Shown piece after piece: positions 1-10,088 of a stretch of DNA of 64,000 bases. The stretch comes from CALKWS01 sp051020515 (GTDB lineage Bacteria; Actinomycetota; Actinomycetes; Actinomycetales; Beutenbergiaceae). The notes under the pieces were generated by a model. It ran no database searches. It saw only the letters and a list, made by a program, of their open reading frames with translations, and was not told where the DNA came from. Positions within the stretch are counted from its first letter, which is position 1; the number at the start of each line of letters is the position of its first letter. The stretch spans positions 3,162,001-3,226,000 of the forward strand of contig NZ_CP194857.1 in NCBI RefSeq assembly GCF_051020515.1. Reading direction: 5' to 3'. Position numbers and translations under genes: made by a program.

Positions 1-123
1 CCAAAGGTGCACAAATCGGTCCGGATGGGGCATGATAGGAACCACGAAGCCGCGATGCGGGTTCAACCGGAAGGCTCCGAGAGCGTTGGGGAAGACGTAT
101 CTCGACCGGATGGAGGGACCAAC

Positions 124-624
124 ATGTCAGGTGTCAACACCCGCGGTGTCCTTTTCGTGCACTCTGCACCGCGCGCGTTGTGCCCGCATATCGAGTGGGC
201 CGCCGGGTCGGTGCTGGATATCCGAGCCACGTTCAACTGGACCGAACAGCCCGCGGCACCGGGTCTGCTCCGGGCCGAGTTGTCGTGGACCGGTCCGGCC
301 GGCAGTGGAGCACGGCTGGCCTCAGCGCTGCGCGGGTGGACCCACCTGCGCTATGAGGTCACCGAGGAGGCTTCCCGGGGCTCCGATGGCGCCCGCTGGA
401 GCCACACCCCCGACCTGGGCATCTTCCATGCCCAGACGGATGTGCACGGCAACGTGGTTGTCCCCGAGGACCGGATCCGGGCTGCCGTGGCTCACATCGG
501 CGATCCCCTGACGCTCCGGCGGGAACTGGATCTGGCCCTGGGGCAGGCCTGGGACGACGAGCTCGAGCCGTTCCGCTATGCCGGTGCCGGTGTGCCGGTG
601 CGCTGGCTGCACCGGGTCGGCTGA
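124..624 (+). CDS. DUF3145 family protein
   Basis: Conserved actinobacterial protein of 166 residues with no established biochemical role. The N-terminal stretch RGVLFVHSAPRALCPHIEWA and the C-terminal ELDLALGQAWDDELEPFRYA are typical of DUF3145, a family restricted to Actinobacteria and often found next to fatty-acid synthesis genes, as here, where it converges on fabF with a 13-base gap. The ATG at 124 is chosen because GGAGG precedes it by about 7 bases and because homology begins there; the upstream in-frame extension looks non-coding. No signal peptide or membrane segment is visible. Confidence 0.85.
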   Translation: MSGVNTRGVLFVHSAPRALCPHIEWAAGSVLDIRATFNWTEQPAAPGLLRAELSWTGPAGSGARLASALRGWTHLRYEVTEEASRGSDGARWSHTPDLGIFHAQTDVHGNVVVPEDRIRAAVAHIGDPLTLRRELDLALGQAWDDELEPFRYAGAGVPVRWLHRVG

Positions 625-637
625 CCAGGGGCCGCGC

Positions 638-1881
<1,244 letters not shown>

Positions 1882-2035
1882 TGGTACTCCCCTTCACGCT
1901 GCCGGTGGTTCATCTGGAACTGTGAGGTGCTGCCGCCGGGCGCACATGGATCGATGCGCCCGGCGGAGGTGGTGCGACATCGGCGTGGTGCCGATCGGGC
2001 CCCGGAGGGCCTGCACCGGGTCAGACCCGGTCGGG

Positions 2036-2284
2036 TCAGCCCTGGTTGGCGCTGATGTACTTGACCGCGTCACCGACGGTGGTCAGGTTCTTGACCTCCT
2101 CGTCGGGGATGCGGACCTCGAACTTCTCCTCAGCCAGGGTGACGATCGTCATCATGGACAGCGAGTCGATGTCGAGGTCGTCGGTGAAGGACTTGTCCGG
2201 CTGCACCGCGTCGGTGTCCAGGCCGGTCTCCTCGTTCACGATCTCGGCCAGACCGGCCAGGATGTCCTCTTCGCTGTGCGCCAT
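2036..2284 (-). CDS. acpP: acyl carrier protein
   Basis: The 82-residue carrier protein of fatty-acid synthesis; its phosphopantetheine arm carries growing acyl chains between the Fab enzymes. The attachment site is Ser41 in the DIDSLSMM motif, followed by the usual acidic helix III residues. The length and charge (very acidic) are normal. It lies between fabH and fabF on the same strand. The first 82 residues fit the family exactly, so the ATG at 2284 is used rather than any upstream start. The 154-base gap to fabF holds no other gene. Confidence 0.95.
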   Translation of the reverse strand: MAHSEEDILAGLAEIVNEETGLDTDAVQPDKSFTDDLDIDSLSMMTIVTLAEEKFEVRIPDEEVKNLTTVGDAVKYISANQG

Positions 2285-2395
2285 TGTTTCTCTTCTACCT
2301 CGGTTGTGTGACGTTGGTTGTGCAGTGATGAAGTCTGGTGCAGTGCGCACCGATCGGTGTGGACCCGCGCCCGGTGTTGCTCCGGCCGCTGCTGC

Positions 2396-3439
2396 TCAGG
2401 GTAGAACCACGACCTGGGCGGCGTATACCAGGCCGGCACCGAAACCGATCTGCAGAGCGACGTCCCCGCTCTTGGCCCGGCCTTCGCGGAGCAGCCGTTC
2501 GGTGGCCAGCGGGATGGAGGCCGCGGAGGTGTTGCCGGTGTCGGCAATGTCGCGCCCCACCACCACGTCCTCGCGCAATTTCAGCAACTTCAGCAGTTGG
2601 TCGGTGATGCGCATGTTGGCCTGGTGCGGCACGAACACATCGATGTCGGCCAGTTCCAGCCCGGCGGCCTCCACGGCCCGGCGAGCGATTCCGGGCATCG
2701 TGGAGATCACCCACTTGAACACGGTGGGCCCCTGCTGGCGCAGCGTCGGGCTCTCCATGGTGGAGACCTCCTCGGCCGTCTCAGCGGTTTCGGGGACCTC
2801 CTGACCCATCTCGGCGCGCCGGTAGTCCAGCCAGGAGTGGGTCTGGTAGATCGCCGAGGCCTGACCGCCGTCGCTGCCCCAGATCGTCGGACCGATCCTG
2901 GCGGTCTCGGAGGGACCCACGATCGCTGCGCCCGCCCCGTCGCCGAGCAGGAAGGAGATGGTCCGGTCGGTGGGGTCGATGAAGTCGCTCATCTTCTCCA
3001 CTCCCACCACGAGCACGTGACGGGCGGTTCCGGCCCGCACCAGGGCGTCGGCCTGGGCGATGCCGTAGCAGTACCCGGCGCAGGCCGCGGAGATGTCGAA
3101 CGCGGGGGCGGGAGCGGCGCCGATCCGGCTGGCCAGCAGGGCGGCCAGGGACGGGGTCTGCTCGAAGTGCGTCACGGTGGAGACCAGCACGGTGTCGATG
3201 TCGGCCCCACTCATCCCCGCTTTGGTCAGGACGTCCCGGGCAGCCTCGTGGGCCAGTTCCAGCACGCTCTGGCTGGCGTAGACGCGCGAGGCGATGCCGG
3301 TGCGCTGACGGATCCACTCGTCGGAGGAGTTGATCGGACCGATGATCTCCTCGTTCGGAACCACCCGGTCGCCGCGGGCGCCGCCCACGGCCAGGATCTG
3401 GGTGGCGGTCACCGGCGCGGACTGCAGCATCGTGGTCAT
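2396..3439 (-). CDS. fabH: beta-ketoacyl-ACP synthase III (FabH)
   Basis: Initiating condensing enzyme that joins an acyl-CoA primer to malonyl-ACP; in actinobacteria it usually accepts branched primers. The protein has 347 residues. The catalytic triad is visible: Cys120 in DISAACAGYCYG, His in VPHQANMRI and Asn in ADTGNTSAASIPLA. The start overlaps the fabD stop by 4 bases (ATGA), so translation of the two is probably coupled. The frame is intact. Confidence 0.95.
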   Translation of the reverse strand: MTTMLQSAPVTATQILAVGGARGDRVVPNEEIIGPINSSDEWIRQRTGIASRVYASQSVLELAHEAARDVLTKAGMSGADIDTVLVSTVTHFEQTPSLAALLASRIGAAPAPAFDISAACAGYCYGIAQADALVRAGTARHVLVVGVEKMSDFIDPTDRTISFLLGDGAGAAIVGPSETARIGPTIWGSDGGQASAIYQTHSWLDYRRAEMGQEVPETAETAEEVSTMESPTLRQQGPTVFKWVISTMPGIARRAVEAAGLELADIDVFVPHQANMRITDQLLKLLKLREDVVVGRDIADTGNTSAASIPLATERLLREGRAKSGDVALQIGFGAGLVYAAQVVVLP

Positions 3440-4371
3440 CGGCTCTCCTTGACGGACTGCACCGCGGCCACGGCGGCCTCGATGTCATCGGGGGTCTTGA
3501 TCGCCACGGTCTGCACGCCGGGAAGGGTGCGCCGGGCCAGTCCGGTGAGGACACCGCCGGGAGCCAGCTCGATCACCAGGCGCACCCCCGCCTCACGCAG
3601 ATAGTCCTGGCACAGGTCCCACCGCACCGGGGCGGTGATCTGTGCGACGAGGCGGGCAAGGACCTTACGTCCCTCGGTCACCGGCTGCCCGTCGGCGTTG
3701 GACAGCAGCGTGATCTCGGGGTCCTCGGGCCGGAGTCCGGCGATGGCGGCGCCGACCGGTGCGGTTGCGCCGGCCATGTGCTCGGTATGGAATGCCCCGG
3801 CGACGGCAAGGGGAATCACCCGCGCGCCGGCCGGAGGACTCTGCTGCAGCTTCGTGATCGCCTCGGTGGTGCCGGCTGCCACGACCTGCCCACCGCCATT
3901 GATGTTGGCTCCCACCAGTCCCGCGCCGACCAGGGCGGTGCTGACGTCCTCGGGCGTCCCGCCCACCACCGCGGCCATCCCGGTGGGCCGTTGGGCAGCG
4001 GCCTCGGCCATCGCCCGCCCGCGGGTGGCGACCAGGCGGACGGCTTCGGCGGGCTCGAGCACGCCGGCAGCGGCCACCGCCGCGAACTCCCCGACCGAGT
4101 GACCGGCCACGGCATCGGCCCACTGGGCCACCGGTCCCAGAGCCTGGGTGAGCCGCTCCAGGGCCAGCAGGGACGCGGCCACGATCAGCGGTTGCGCCAG
4201 CGCGGTGTCCTTGATGGTCTCGGCATCGGCGGTGCCCCCCAGCGTCGCCAGATCCACGTTGCTGGTGGTGCTGAACTCCGCCAGGAGGTCCGCAGTCACC
4301 ACGGTCTGCACCCAGGGGGTGAGCATGCCGGGCTTCTGGGCTCCTTGGCCAGGACACAGGAGTGCGATCAC
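3436..4371 (-). CDS. fabD: ACP S-malonyltransferase (FabD)
   Basis: Transfers malonyl from malonyl-CoA to ACP, supplying the extender unit to FabF and FabH. The 311-residue protein carries the CPGQGAQ motif near the N-terminus and the nucleophile elbow GHSVGEFAA (Ser92), followed by a histidine in GAFHTEHM. It starts with GTG; a GGAAAGG ribosome site lies about 9 bases upstream. It is the first gene of the fab operon, with the regulatory palindrome 68-86 bases upstream of the start. Confidence 0.95.
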   Translation of the reverse strand: MIALLCPGQGAQKPGMLTPWVQTVVTADLLAEFSTTSNVDLATLGGTADAETIKDTALAQPLIVAASLLALERLTQALGPVAQWADAVAGHSVGEFAAVAAAGVLEPAEAVRLVATRGRAMAEAAAQRPTGMAAVVGGTPEDVSTALVGAGLVGANINGGGQVVAAGTTEAITKLQQSPPAGARVIPLAVAGAFHTEHMAGATAPVGAAIAGLRPEDPEITLLSNADGQPVTEGRKVLARLVAQITAPVRWDLCQDYLREAGVRLVIELAPGGVLTGLARRTLPGVQTVAIKTPDDIEAAVAAVQSVKESR

Positions 4372-4438
4372 TTCTCACACCTTTCCCTCGCGGACCCGGT
4401 GGTGCGGACGATGGAACGCACCAACCTCATCAGTCGTG

Positions 4439-4457
4439 TTTGTGGCATTGCGACAAA
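4439..4457. promoter_or_regulatory. 19-bp palindromic operator candidate upstream of fabD
   Basis: The sequence TTTGTGGCATTGCGACAAA is a near-palindrome that matches 14 of 19 positions of the perfect palindrome in front of the regulator gene at 5818-5836. On the minus strand a TAGGTT hexamer overlaps its upstream edge and could be a -10 element. The site lies in the 223-base gap between the regulator stop and fabD. Binding by the neighbouring FasR-like protein is an inference from the shared motif and from the known FasR control of this operon in Streptomyces. Confidence 0.6.
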
Positions 4458-4548
4458 CCTAGCGGACCTGTGCGCCGACGCAGTGGTGTGCGCCACATCC
4501 TGCTGTGGGGCGTGGCACATGTACGTGTACTGAAATGGGAGCGCACGT

Positions 4549-4571
4549 TGTACGAGTTTAACCCTCGTACA
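4549..4571. repeat. inverted repeat TGTACGAG-N7-CTCGTACA
   Basis: Perfect 8-bp arms with a 7-bp spacer, located 23 bases beyond the regulator stop codon and about 180 bases upstream of fabD. No T run follows on either strand, so it is not a convincing intrinsic terminator. It may be a second operator in the fabD control region. It is unrelated in sequence to the TTTGTGG palindrome. Confidence 0.4.
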
Positions 4572-4594
4572 TGAAAGGACGCCTCCGATGACTG

Positions 4595-5796
4595 CTAGGC
4601 AGACAGGGCGGTTCCGCCGCTGCTTTCGTCCAGTCGCCCCAACGCGATCGCGATCTGCAGCACGAACCCCTCCCGGGCGTCGGTGGGTTCCCATCCGGTG
4701 ATCGTGCTGATGCGCCGCAGCCGGTACCGCACCGTGTTGGGGTGAACATACAACTGCCGGGCGGTGGCCTCCAGTGACCGGCCCTCGTTCAGTAGGTCGA
4801 CAACGTCTCCAGCAGTGGGCCACCCACTCCCAGCAACGGCGCGTAGACATCGGTGAGCAGGGTGCGGTGCGCATCGGGATCACCCATCAGGACTCGCTCG
4901 GGGAGCAGTTCGTCGGCCATCACCGGGCGTGGCGCCCCCGGCCAGGCGTGCACCGCGTGCAGCGTGGACAGTGCGGCTCGGGCCGAGCGTCCCGCCTCAG
5001 CGAGTTCGCCCACCAGCGGCCCTATCACCACCGGACCCGGACCGAACCGGCCCAGCAGCGTGCCGGCCTGCTCGCGAAGGTTGCCGGTCCCGCCCAGCAC
5101 CACGATCAGCCGGTCACCCTGCACACCGACCAGTGCGTCCTGGGCGGCACGTCGGGCCGCGCGACGCAGGTCCGCTGCCCGCACGTCGTCGACCGGTCCG
5201 TCGGTGGTCCCGACCATCACGAGGGTGCTCCCGGTACCGGCCCAACCGAGGGCAGCCACACGGGAGTGCAGGGAGTCATCGGGGTCACCGCGCAGCAGGG
5301 AGTCCACCACCAGCGCCTCCAACCGGGCATCCCAGGCCCCGCGGGTCTCAGCCGCCCGGGCGTAGACATCGGCTGCGGAGAAGGCCACCTCGCGGGAGTA
5401 GACCAGCACGGCTTCACGCAGTTGGCGGAACTGCCCGGTGGGGGCGAGTTGCTCCGCGTGCTCCTCGACCGTCTCTACCACGATGCGCACCAACTGCAGG
5501 GTGTGCTGCAAGGAGATGGACCGGGCCAGTTCTGGCGGCGCGGCGCGGAAGATCTCTGCGGCGTTGTAGGAACCGGAGTCGGGATTCTCGTACCAGGAGA
5601 TGAAGTTGGCGATGCCGGACTGGGCCACCAGCCCGATCCAGGAGCGGTCCTCGGCCTGCAGTTCCCGGTACCAGGTGAGCTCGGCATCGAGACGGCGCAT
5701 CGCGGCGGAGGTGAGCAGGTCCGAGCCGGTGCGTAGGCGGCGCACCATCTGTTCGGTCGCACCGGGAGCGATGGTCGGTTTCGGGTCGCGGGGCAT
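4595..5796 (-). CDS. PucR-family transcriptional regulator, FasR-like, one frame break
   Basis: About 400 residues: an N-terminal sensory region, a central GGDEF-like region (around TLVMVGTTDG to RLIVVLGGTG) and a C-terminal helix-turn-helix. The HTH (ARQLYVHPNTVRYRLRRI) is in another frame: one base is missing near 4791, where TACTGAAC should read TAC-CTG-AAC. Correction gives a normal C-terminus ending at the TAG at 4595-4597. The position directly upstream of fabD matches FasR, the activator of fabD-fabH-acpP-fabF in Streptomyces. The likely start is the ATG at 5796, only 6 bases from a TATCCT -10 element, so the mRNA may be leaderless. Confidence 0.8.
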
Positions 5797-5802
5797 GCAG
5801 CG

Positions 5803-5854
5803 AGGATACGACCCGCCTTTGTGGGAAGCCCACAAACGACATCACCGTTATCCT
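5803..5854. promoter_or_regulatory. divergent promoters sharing one palindrome
   Basis: A perfect 19-base dyad, TTTGTGGGAAGCCCACAAA (5818-5836; 8-bp arms, 3-bp centre), sits between two divergent genes. Each gene has a TATCCT hexamer 6-7 bases before its ATG (minus strand 5803-5808, plus strand 5849-5854). The dyad falls where both -35 elements would be, and neither -35 resembles TTGACA. This geometry fits an activator or repressor controlling both genes. The motif is repeated in front of fabD. Confidence 0.6.
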
Positions 5855-5861
5855 CCACTAC

Positions 5862-6560
5862 ATGGGAATCCTCGATCGGCTGTCCGACTACCTGCGCGGC
5901 AAGGGCGCGCGTGGATCGTCCACACGCACCGGCAAGGGTGGCGGTGGAGTTGCGCCGGGGGAGCCTGTGGTGGAACAGGAGGGGGCGCTGCGGGAACGGT
6001 TGGACGCCGACCCGAACGACCTTGAGGCCTTCGCGCAGCTGGCCGAGCTCGTGCGGCGGCGCACCGAGAGCACCGAGCACCCGGACCCGCTGATCGCCGC
6101 GCATGCCGAGGCTGACGTGCAGGCACGCAGCGATGCCTCGCACTGGGCGCTGGCGGAGGAACTGGCTGGCAACCCGCGGGCCTGGTACCCGTTGATCGAG
6201 CTGGCCCGGCTGTCCCTGGAGGATGATCATGAGGGCGCGCTGCGCAGACTCGGGACCGCGTGTGAGCGGGATCGGAGCGGGCGTGCGCTCGAGGAGGGGA
6301 TCAAGATGCTGCGGGGCGCGGATCTGCCCGCCGAGGCACTGTCGCTGGGGGTCGGGTACTGGTCCCCGGCCCAGCAGAGCCCCGAGGCGGGCCGCCAGGT
6401 GGTACAGGCGGCCCTGGACGCCGGGCGGGCCACCGCCGCCCGGGAGCACCTGCGCAATCTGGCCGAGTACGGCACCGAGCAGCCCGGTACCACTGCCGTG
6501 GTGGCTGAGTTGGAGCCGTTCGTGGCCGCCGCCGAGGCGCGGTCCGAGCGGACGGACTGA
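5862..6560 (+). CDS. conserved hypothetical protein, helical repeat-like
   Basis: A 232-residue acidic protein that I cannot assign to a named family. A short basic, Gly/Ser-rich N-terminal region (MGILDRLSDYLRGKGARGSS) precedes alternating Ala/Leu/Glu-rich helices resembling tetratricopeptide-type pairs (for example LDADPNDLEAFAQLAELV and AGNPRAWYPLIELARLSLE). No signal peptide or membrane segment is seen. It is transcribed divergently from the FasR-like regulator across 65 bases and probably shares its operator, so it may respond to lipid status. The ATG lies 7 bases after a TATCCT hexamer, implying little or no leader. Confidence 0.75.
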   Translation: MGILDRLSDYLRGKGARGSSTRTGKGGGGVAPGEPVVEQEGALRERLDADPNDLEAFAQLAELVRRRTESTEHPDPLIAAHAEADVQARSDASHWALAEELAGNPRAWYPLIELARLSLEDDHEGALRRLGTACERDRSGRALEEGIKMLRGADLPAEALSLGVGYWSPAQQSPEAGRQVVQAALDAGRATAAREHLRNLAEYGTEQPGTTAVVAELEPFVAAAEARSERTD

Positions 6561-6590
6561 CCACCCCGGGCCGGCGGGGACAGGCGCGGA

Positions 6591-6624
6591 GCAGGCCCCG
6601 GACCATCAAGGTTCCGGGGCCTGC
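6591..6624. terminator. bidirectional hairpin terminator
   Basis: A perfect 12-bp stem (GCAGGCCCCGGA pairing with TCCGGGGCCTGC) with a 10-base loop lies between the convergent hypothetical gene and aceE. There is no long T tract, as is common for actinobacterial hairpin terminators. Confidence 0.7.
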
Positions 6625-6664
6625 GCCGTGTCGGCCGAGCCGTCCCGGCCCTGCACATGATGCC

Positions 6665-9412
6665 TCAGGCGTCGCCCCCTGCGGTGCCGGTGGAGCCGGC
6701 GGTGACGTCCAGCAGGTTGTACTTGTCCAGCGCCTTCTTGGGTGCGTCGGCGTCGACCTCCCCCCGGGCTGCCAACGCCTGCAGGGTCCGGGTCACGATG
6801 GACTCGGTGTCGATCAGGAAGTGCCGGCGCACTGCGGGGCGGGTGTCGGAGAAGCCGAACCCATCGGCCCCCAGCGTCCAGTAGTCCCTGGGTACCCAGG
6901 CCCGGATCTGGTCGGGCAACTGGAAGTCGTAGTCGGTCACGCCCACGAATGGTCCCTCGGTGCCGTCGAGCTTGGTCACCAGGTAGGGGGTGGGCTGCTC
7001 CCCGTCGGGGTCGATGAATGCCTGACGTTCCGCGGCCAACCCATCCCGCCGCAACTCGGTCCAACTGGTCACCGACCACACCCCGGCGCGCACGCCCCAG
7101 TCCTCGGCGAGGATCCGGCGGGCTTCCAGGGCCCACGGCACCGCCACCCCCGAGGCGAGGATCTGCGCCTCGGGCCCGTCGCCGTCGTCGGGCTCTGCCA
7201 GGCGGTGGATACCGCGGAGGATGCCCTCCACGTCCACGTCCTCCGGCTCGGCCGGCTGCAGCATGGGCTCGTTGTAGACGGTGAGGTAGTAGATGACGTC
7301 CGGGTCGCGGTCGTCGCTCTCGCCGTACATCCGCTCCAGGCCGTCCCGGACGATGTGCCGGATCTCGTACCCGTAGGCCGGGTCGTAGGAGACCACCGCC
7401 GGGTTGGTCGAGGCCAGGATGGGGGAGTGCCCGTCGGCGTGCTGCAGGCCCTCACCGGTCAGCGTGGTGCGTCCGGCAGTGGCCCCGATCAGGAACCCGC
7501 GGGTGAGTTGGTCCCCGGCGGCCCAGAACTGGTCACCGGTGCGCTGGAACCCGAACATGGAGTAGTAGAAGTAGAACGGCACCATGACCTCGCCATGGGT
7601 AGCGTAGGAGGTGCCCACGGCTTGGAAAGCCGCCGCCGAACCGGCCTCGTTGATGCCGGTGTGCAGCAGGCCGCCGGCCTCGGACTCCTTGTAGGACAGC
7701 AGCAGGTCCCGGTCCACGGACAGGTAGTGCTGACCGCCGGTGTTGAAGATCTTCAGTGAGGGAAAGATCGAGTCAAGGCCGAACGTGCGCGCCTCGTCCG
7801 GGATGATCGGCACGATCCGCTTACCGAACTCCTTGTCCCGCAGCAGGTCCTTGAACAACTGCACCAGCGCCATCGTGGTGGCGACCTCCTGGTTGCCCGA
7901 GCCCTTGGCCAGACGTGCGTAGGCCTTGTCCCCGGGCAGGGTCACCGAGGTGTACTTCGAGCGCCGCTCGGGCAGGAAGCCGCCCAGTTGGCGGCGGCGC
8001 TCCAGCATGTACTCGATCTCGGGTGCGTCCATCCCGGGGTGGTAGTACGGGGGCAGGTGCGGATCCTTCTCGATCTCCTCATCGGTGATCGGGATCCGCA
8101 GGGAGTCCCGGAGCAGCTTGAGGTCGTTCTCCTTCAGTTGCTTCATCTGGTGGGTGGCGTTACGGGCGGCGAACGCCGAGCCCAGTCCGTACCCCTTGAT
8201 GGTGTGGGCCAGGATCACGGTGGGCTGGCCGGTGTGGTTCACCGCAGCGCTGTAGGCGGCGTAGAGCTTGCGGTAGTCGTGGCCGCCGCGCTTGAGCGCC
8301 CAGATGTCGTCATCGGAGAGGTTCTCCACCAACGCCTTGGTGCGCGGGTCGCGGCCGAAGAAGTGCTCGCGGATGAACGCACCGTTCTCGGCCCGGTAGG
8401 TCTGGTAGTCACCATCGGGGGTGTTGTTCATCAGGTTGACCAGGGCGCGGTCCTTGTCAGCCTCCAGCAGCGAGTCCCACTCGCGGCCCCAGACCACCTT
8501 GATGACGTTCCAGCCGGCACCCCGGAAGAAGGCCTCCAGTTCCTGGATGATCTTGCCGTTGCCGCGCACCGGCCCATCAAGACGCTGCAGGTTGCAGTTG
8601 ATCACGAAGGTCAGGTTGTCCAGCCCCTGGTTCGCGGCCAGTTGCAGCATGCCACGCGATTCCGGCTCGTCCATCTCGCCATCGCCGAGGAAGGCCCACA
8701 CGTGCTGCTGGGAGGTGTCCTTGATCTCCCGCAGGTGCGTGTAGCGGTTCACCCACGCCTGGTAGATCGCCGAGGCGGGGCCCAGCCCCATCGAGACGGT
8801 GGGGAACTCCCAGAAGTCGGGCTGATGCCGCGGGTGGGGGTAGGAGGGCAGGCCCCCGCCGGGATGGGACAGTTCCTGACGGAACCCGTCCAGGCCGTGC
8901 TCGTCCATCCGGCCCTCGAGGAAGGCGCGGGCGTACATGCCGGGGGCGGCGTGACCCTGGAAGTAGATCTGGTCCCCGCCGCCGGGGTGGTCCTTGCCGC
9001 GGAAGAAGTGGTTCAACCCCACCTCGTACAGGGTGGCCACCGAGGCGTAGGAGGAGATGTGGCCGCCCACGGCGATACCGGGACGCTGGGCGCGGGTGAC
9101 CATCACCGCCGAGTTCCAGCGCAGGTAGGAGCGATATCGACGCTCGACCACCTCATCGCCGGGAAAGTACGGCTCGTCCTCGACCCCGATGGTGTTGATG
9201 TACGGGGTGGTGGTGGCCGAGGGGATGGCCAGGCCATGCTCGCGGGCGCGCTTGAGCAGGTTCAGCAGGATGTAGCGGGCCCGCGGGCCGCCGCGGTCCT
9301 CGATGAGGCCGTCCAGGGATTCCAGCCACTCCCCGGTCTCCTCGGCATCGATGTCCGGCACCTGGCTCAGCATGCCGTTGATCAAGGGTCCGGAAGTGTT
9401 GCGTGCAGTCAC
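6665..9412 (-). CDS. aceE: pyruvate dehydrogenase E1 component, homodimeric (AceE)
   Basis: Thiamine diphosphate-dependent decarboxylation of pyruvate and acetyl transfer to the lipoyl domain of E2, the first step of the pyruvate dehydrogenase complex. The protein is 915 residues from the GTG at 9412, in the usual range for this single-chain E1. The TPP-binding region is visible as GDGEMDEPESRG followed by INCNLQRLDGP, and the C-terminal transketolase-like domain is intact. The GTG is chosen because conserved sequence begins there (TARNTSGPL) and a GGAG lies about 13 bases upstream; the longer upstream frame is Arg/Pro-rich and looks non-coding. A TAGGAT -10-like hexamer is at 9504-9509. Confidence 0.95.
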   Translation of the reverse strand: MTARNTSGPLINGMLSQVPDIDAEETGEWLESLDGLIEDRGGPRARYILLNLLKRAREHGLAIPSATTTPYINTIGVEDEPYFPGDEVVERRYRSYLRWNSAVMVTRAQRPGIAVGGHISSYASVATLYEVGLNHFFRGKDHPGGGDQIYFQGHAAPGMYARAFLEGRMDEHGLDGFRQELSHPGGGLPSYPHPRHQPDFWEFPTVSMGLGPASAIYQAWVNRYTHLREIKDTSQQHVWAFLGDGEMDEPESRGMLQLAANQGLDNLTFVINCNLQRLDGPVRGNGKIIQELEAFFRGAGWNVIKVVWGREWDSLLEADKDRALVNLMNNTPDGDYQTYRAENGAFIREHFFGRDPRTKALVENLSDDDIWALKRGGHDYRKLYAAYSAAVNHTGQPTVILAHTIKGYGLGSAFAARNATHQMKQLKENDLKLLRDSLRIPITDEEIEKDPHLPPYYHPGMDAPEIEYMLERRRQLGGFLPERRSKYTSVTLPGDKAYARLAKGSGNQEVATTMALVQLFKDLLRDKEFGKRIVPIIPDEARTFGLDSIFPSLKIFNTGGQHYLSVDRDLLLSYKESEAGGLLHTGINEAGSAAAFQAVGTSYATHGEVMVPFYFYYSMFGFQRTGDQFWAAGDQLTRGFLIGATAGRTTLTGEGLQHADGHSPILASTNPAVVSYDPAYGYEIRHIVRDGLERMYGESDDRDPDVIYYLTVYNEPMLQPAEPEDVDVEGILRGIHRLAEPDDGDGPEAQILASGVAVPWALEARRILAEDWGVRAGVWSVTSWTELRRDGLAAERQAFIDPDGEQPTPYLVTKLDGTEGPFVGVTDYDFQLPDQIRAWVPRDYWTLGADGFGFSDTRPAVRRHFLIDTESIVTRTLQALAARGEVDADAPKKALDKYNLLDVTAGSTGTAGGDA

Positions 9413-9653
9413 GGGAAACTCATTTCTCCGTACGCCAGGGCTGCGGCGCACGGGCTCGGTTGGCCTGTACGGGCCAGGCCCACACGTTCTGCGTGCTCTT
9501 GCGATCCTATTGTTGCGCGATGCGTGGCGCCTCATGCCAGAACCCGGATGTGACCTGACCGACACCGGCGACCCCTACACTCAGGGGTGCGAACGGTGCC
9601 ACCCGGCACCGCTGTCGAAACCCCGGGAGGGGACGGAGAGGAGAGCAGGGAAC

Positions 9654-10073
9654 GTGGGAGAGGCCACGGGAAGCGTACGCTCCCGGTTTGGTGTGAACCC
9701 CGGTCAGGTGGTGCAGGAGTTCGGGTACGACGACGACGTCGACACCGGTGTGCGCCAGGAACTGGAATCCGTCATCGGCTCGGAACTGGCCGATGAACTC
9801 TACGACGACGTCACCGATGCCGCCATCGTGTGGTGGCGCGCGGACGACGGCGACACCGCTGATCTGACCGACCTGGTCCTCGATGCGATGACCACCCTGG
9901 AGGACGGGGCCCTGATCTGGGTCCTGGTACCCAAGCCCGGCCGGGACGGGCACGTGGCCCCGGCAGACGTGGAGGAGGCTGCCTCCACCGCGGGGCTGCA
10001 CGCCACCAGTGCCATCTCGGCAGCGCCGGACTGGACCGGGATGCGGCTGGTGACGCGCAGCCGGGGCCGCTGA
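9654..10073 (+). CDS. DUF3052 family protein
   Basis: A 139-residue acidic actinobacterial protein of unknown biochemical function. The motifs SRFGVNPGQVVQEFGYDDDV and WWRADDGD match DUF3052. The GTG at 9654 follows an AGGAGAGCAGG ribosome site. It sits divergently from aceE and just upstream of the AhpE-like peroxiredoxin (15-base gap), a frequent actinobacterial arrangement, so co-transcription is likely. No signal peptide or membrane segment is visible. Confidence 0.85.
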   Translation: MGEATGSVRSRFGVNPGQVVQEFGYDDDVDTGVRQELESVIGSELADELYDDVTDAAIVWWRADDGDTADLTDLVLDAMTTLEDGALIWVLVPKPGRDGHVAPADVEEAASTAGLHATSAISAAPDWTGMRLVTRSRGR

Positions 10074-10088
10074 TCGTGAGATGGTGCC

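Noticed and set aside
7988..9553. A 521-codon open frame on the plus strand opposite aceE
   Set aside because: It is an antisense shadow produced by high GC; composition is Gly/Val/His-rich without any family resemblance, and aceE on the other strand is intact.
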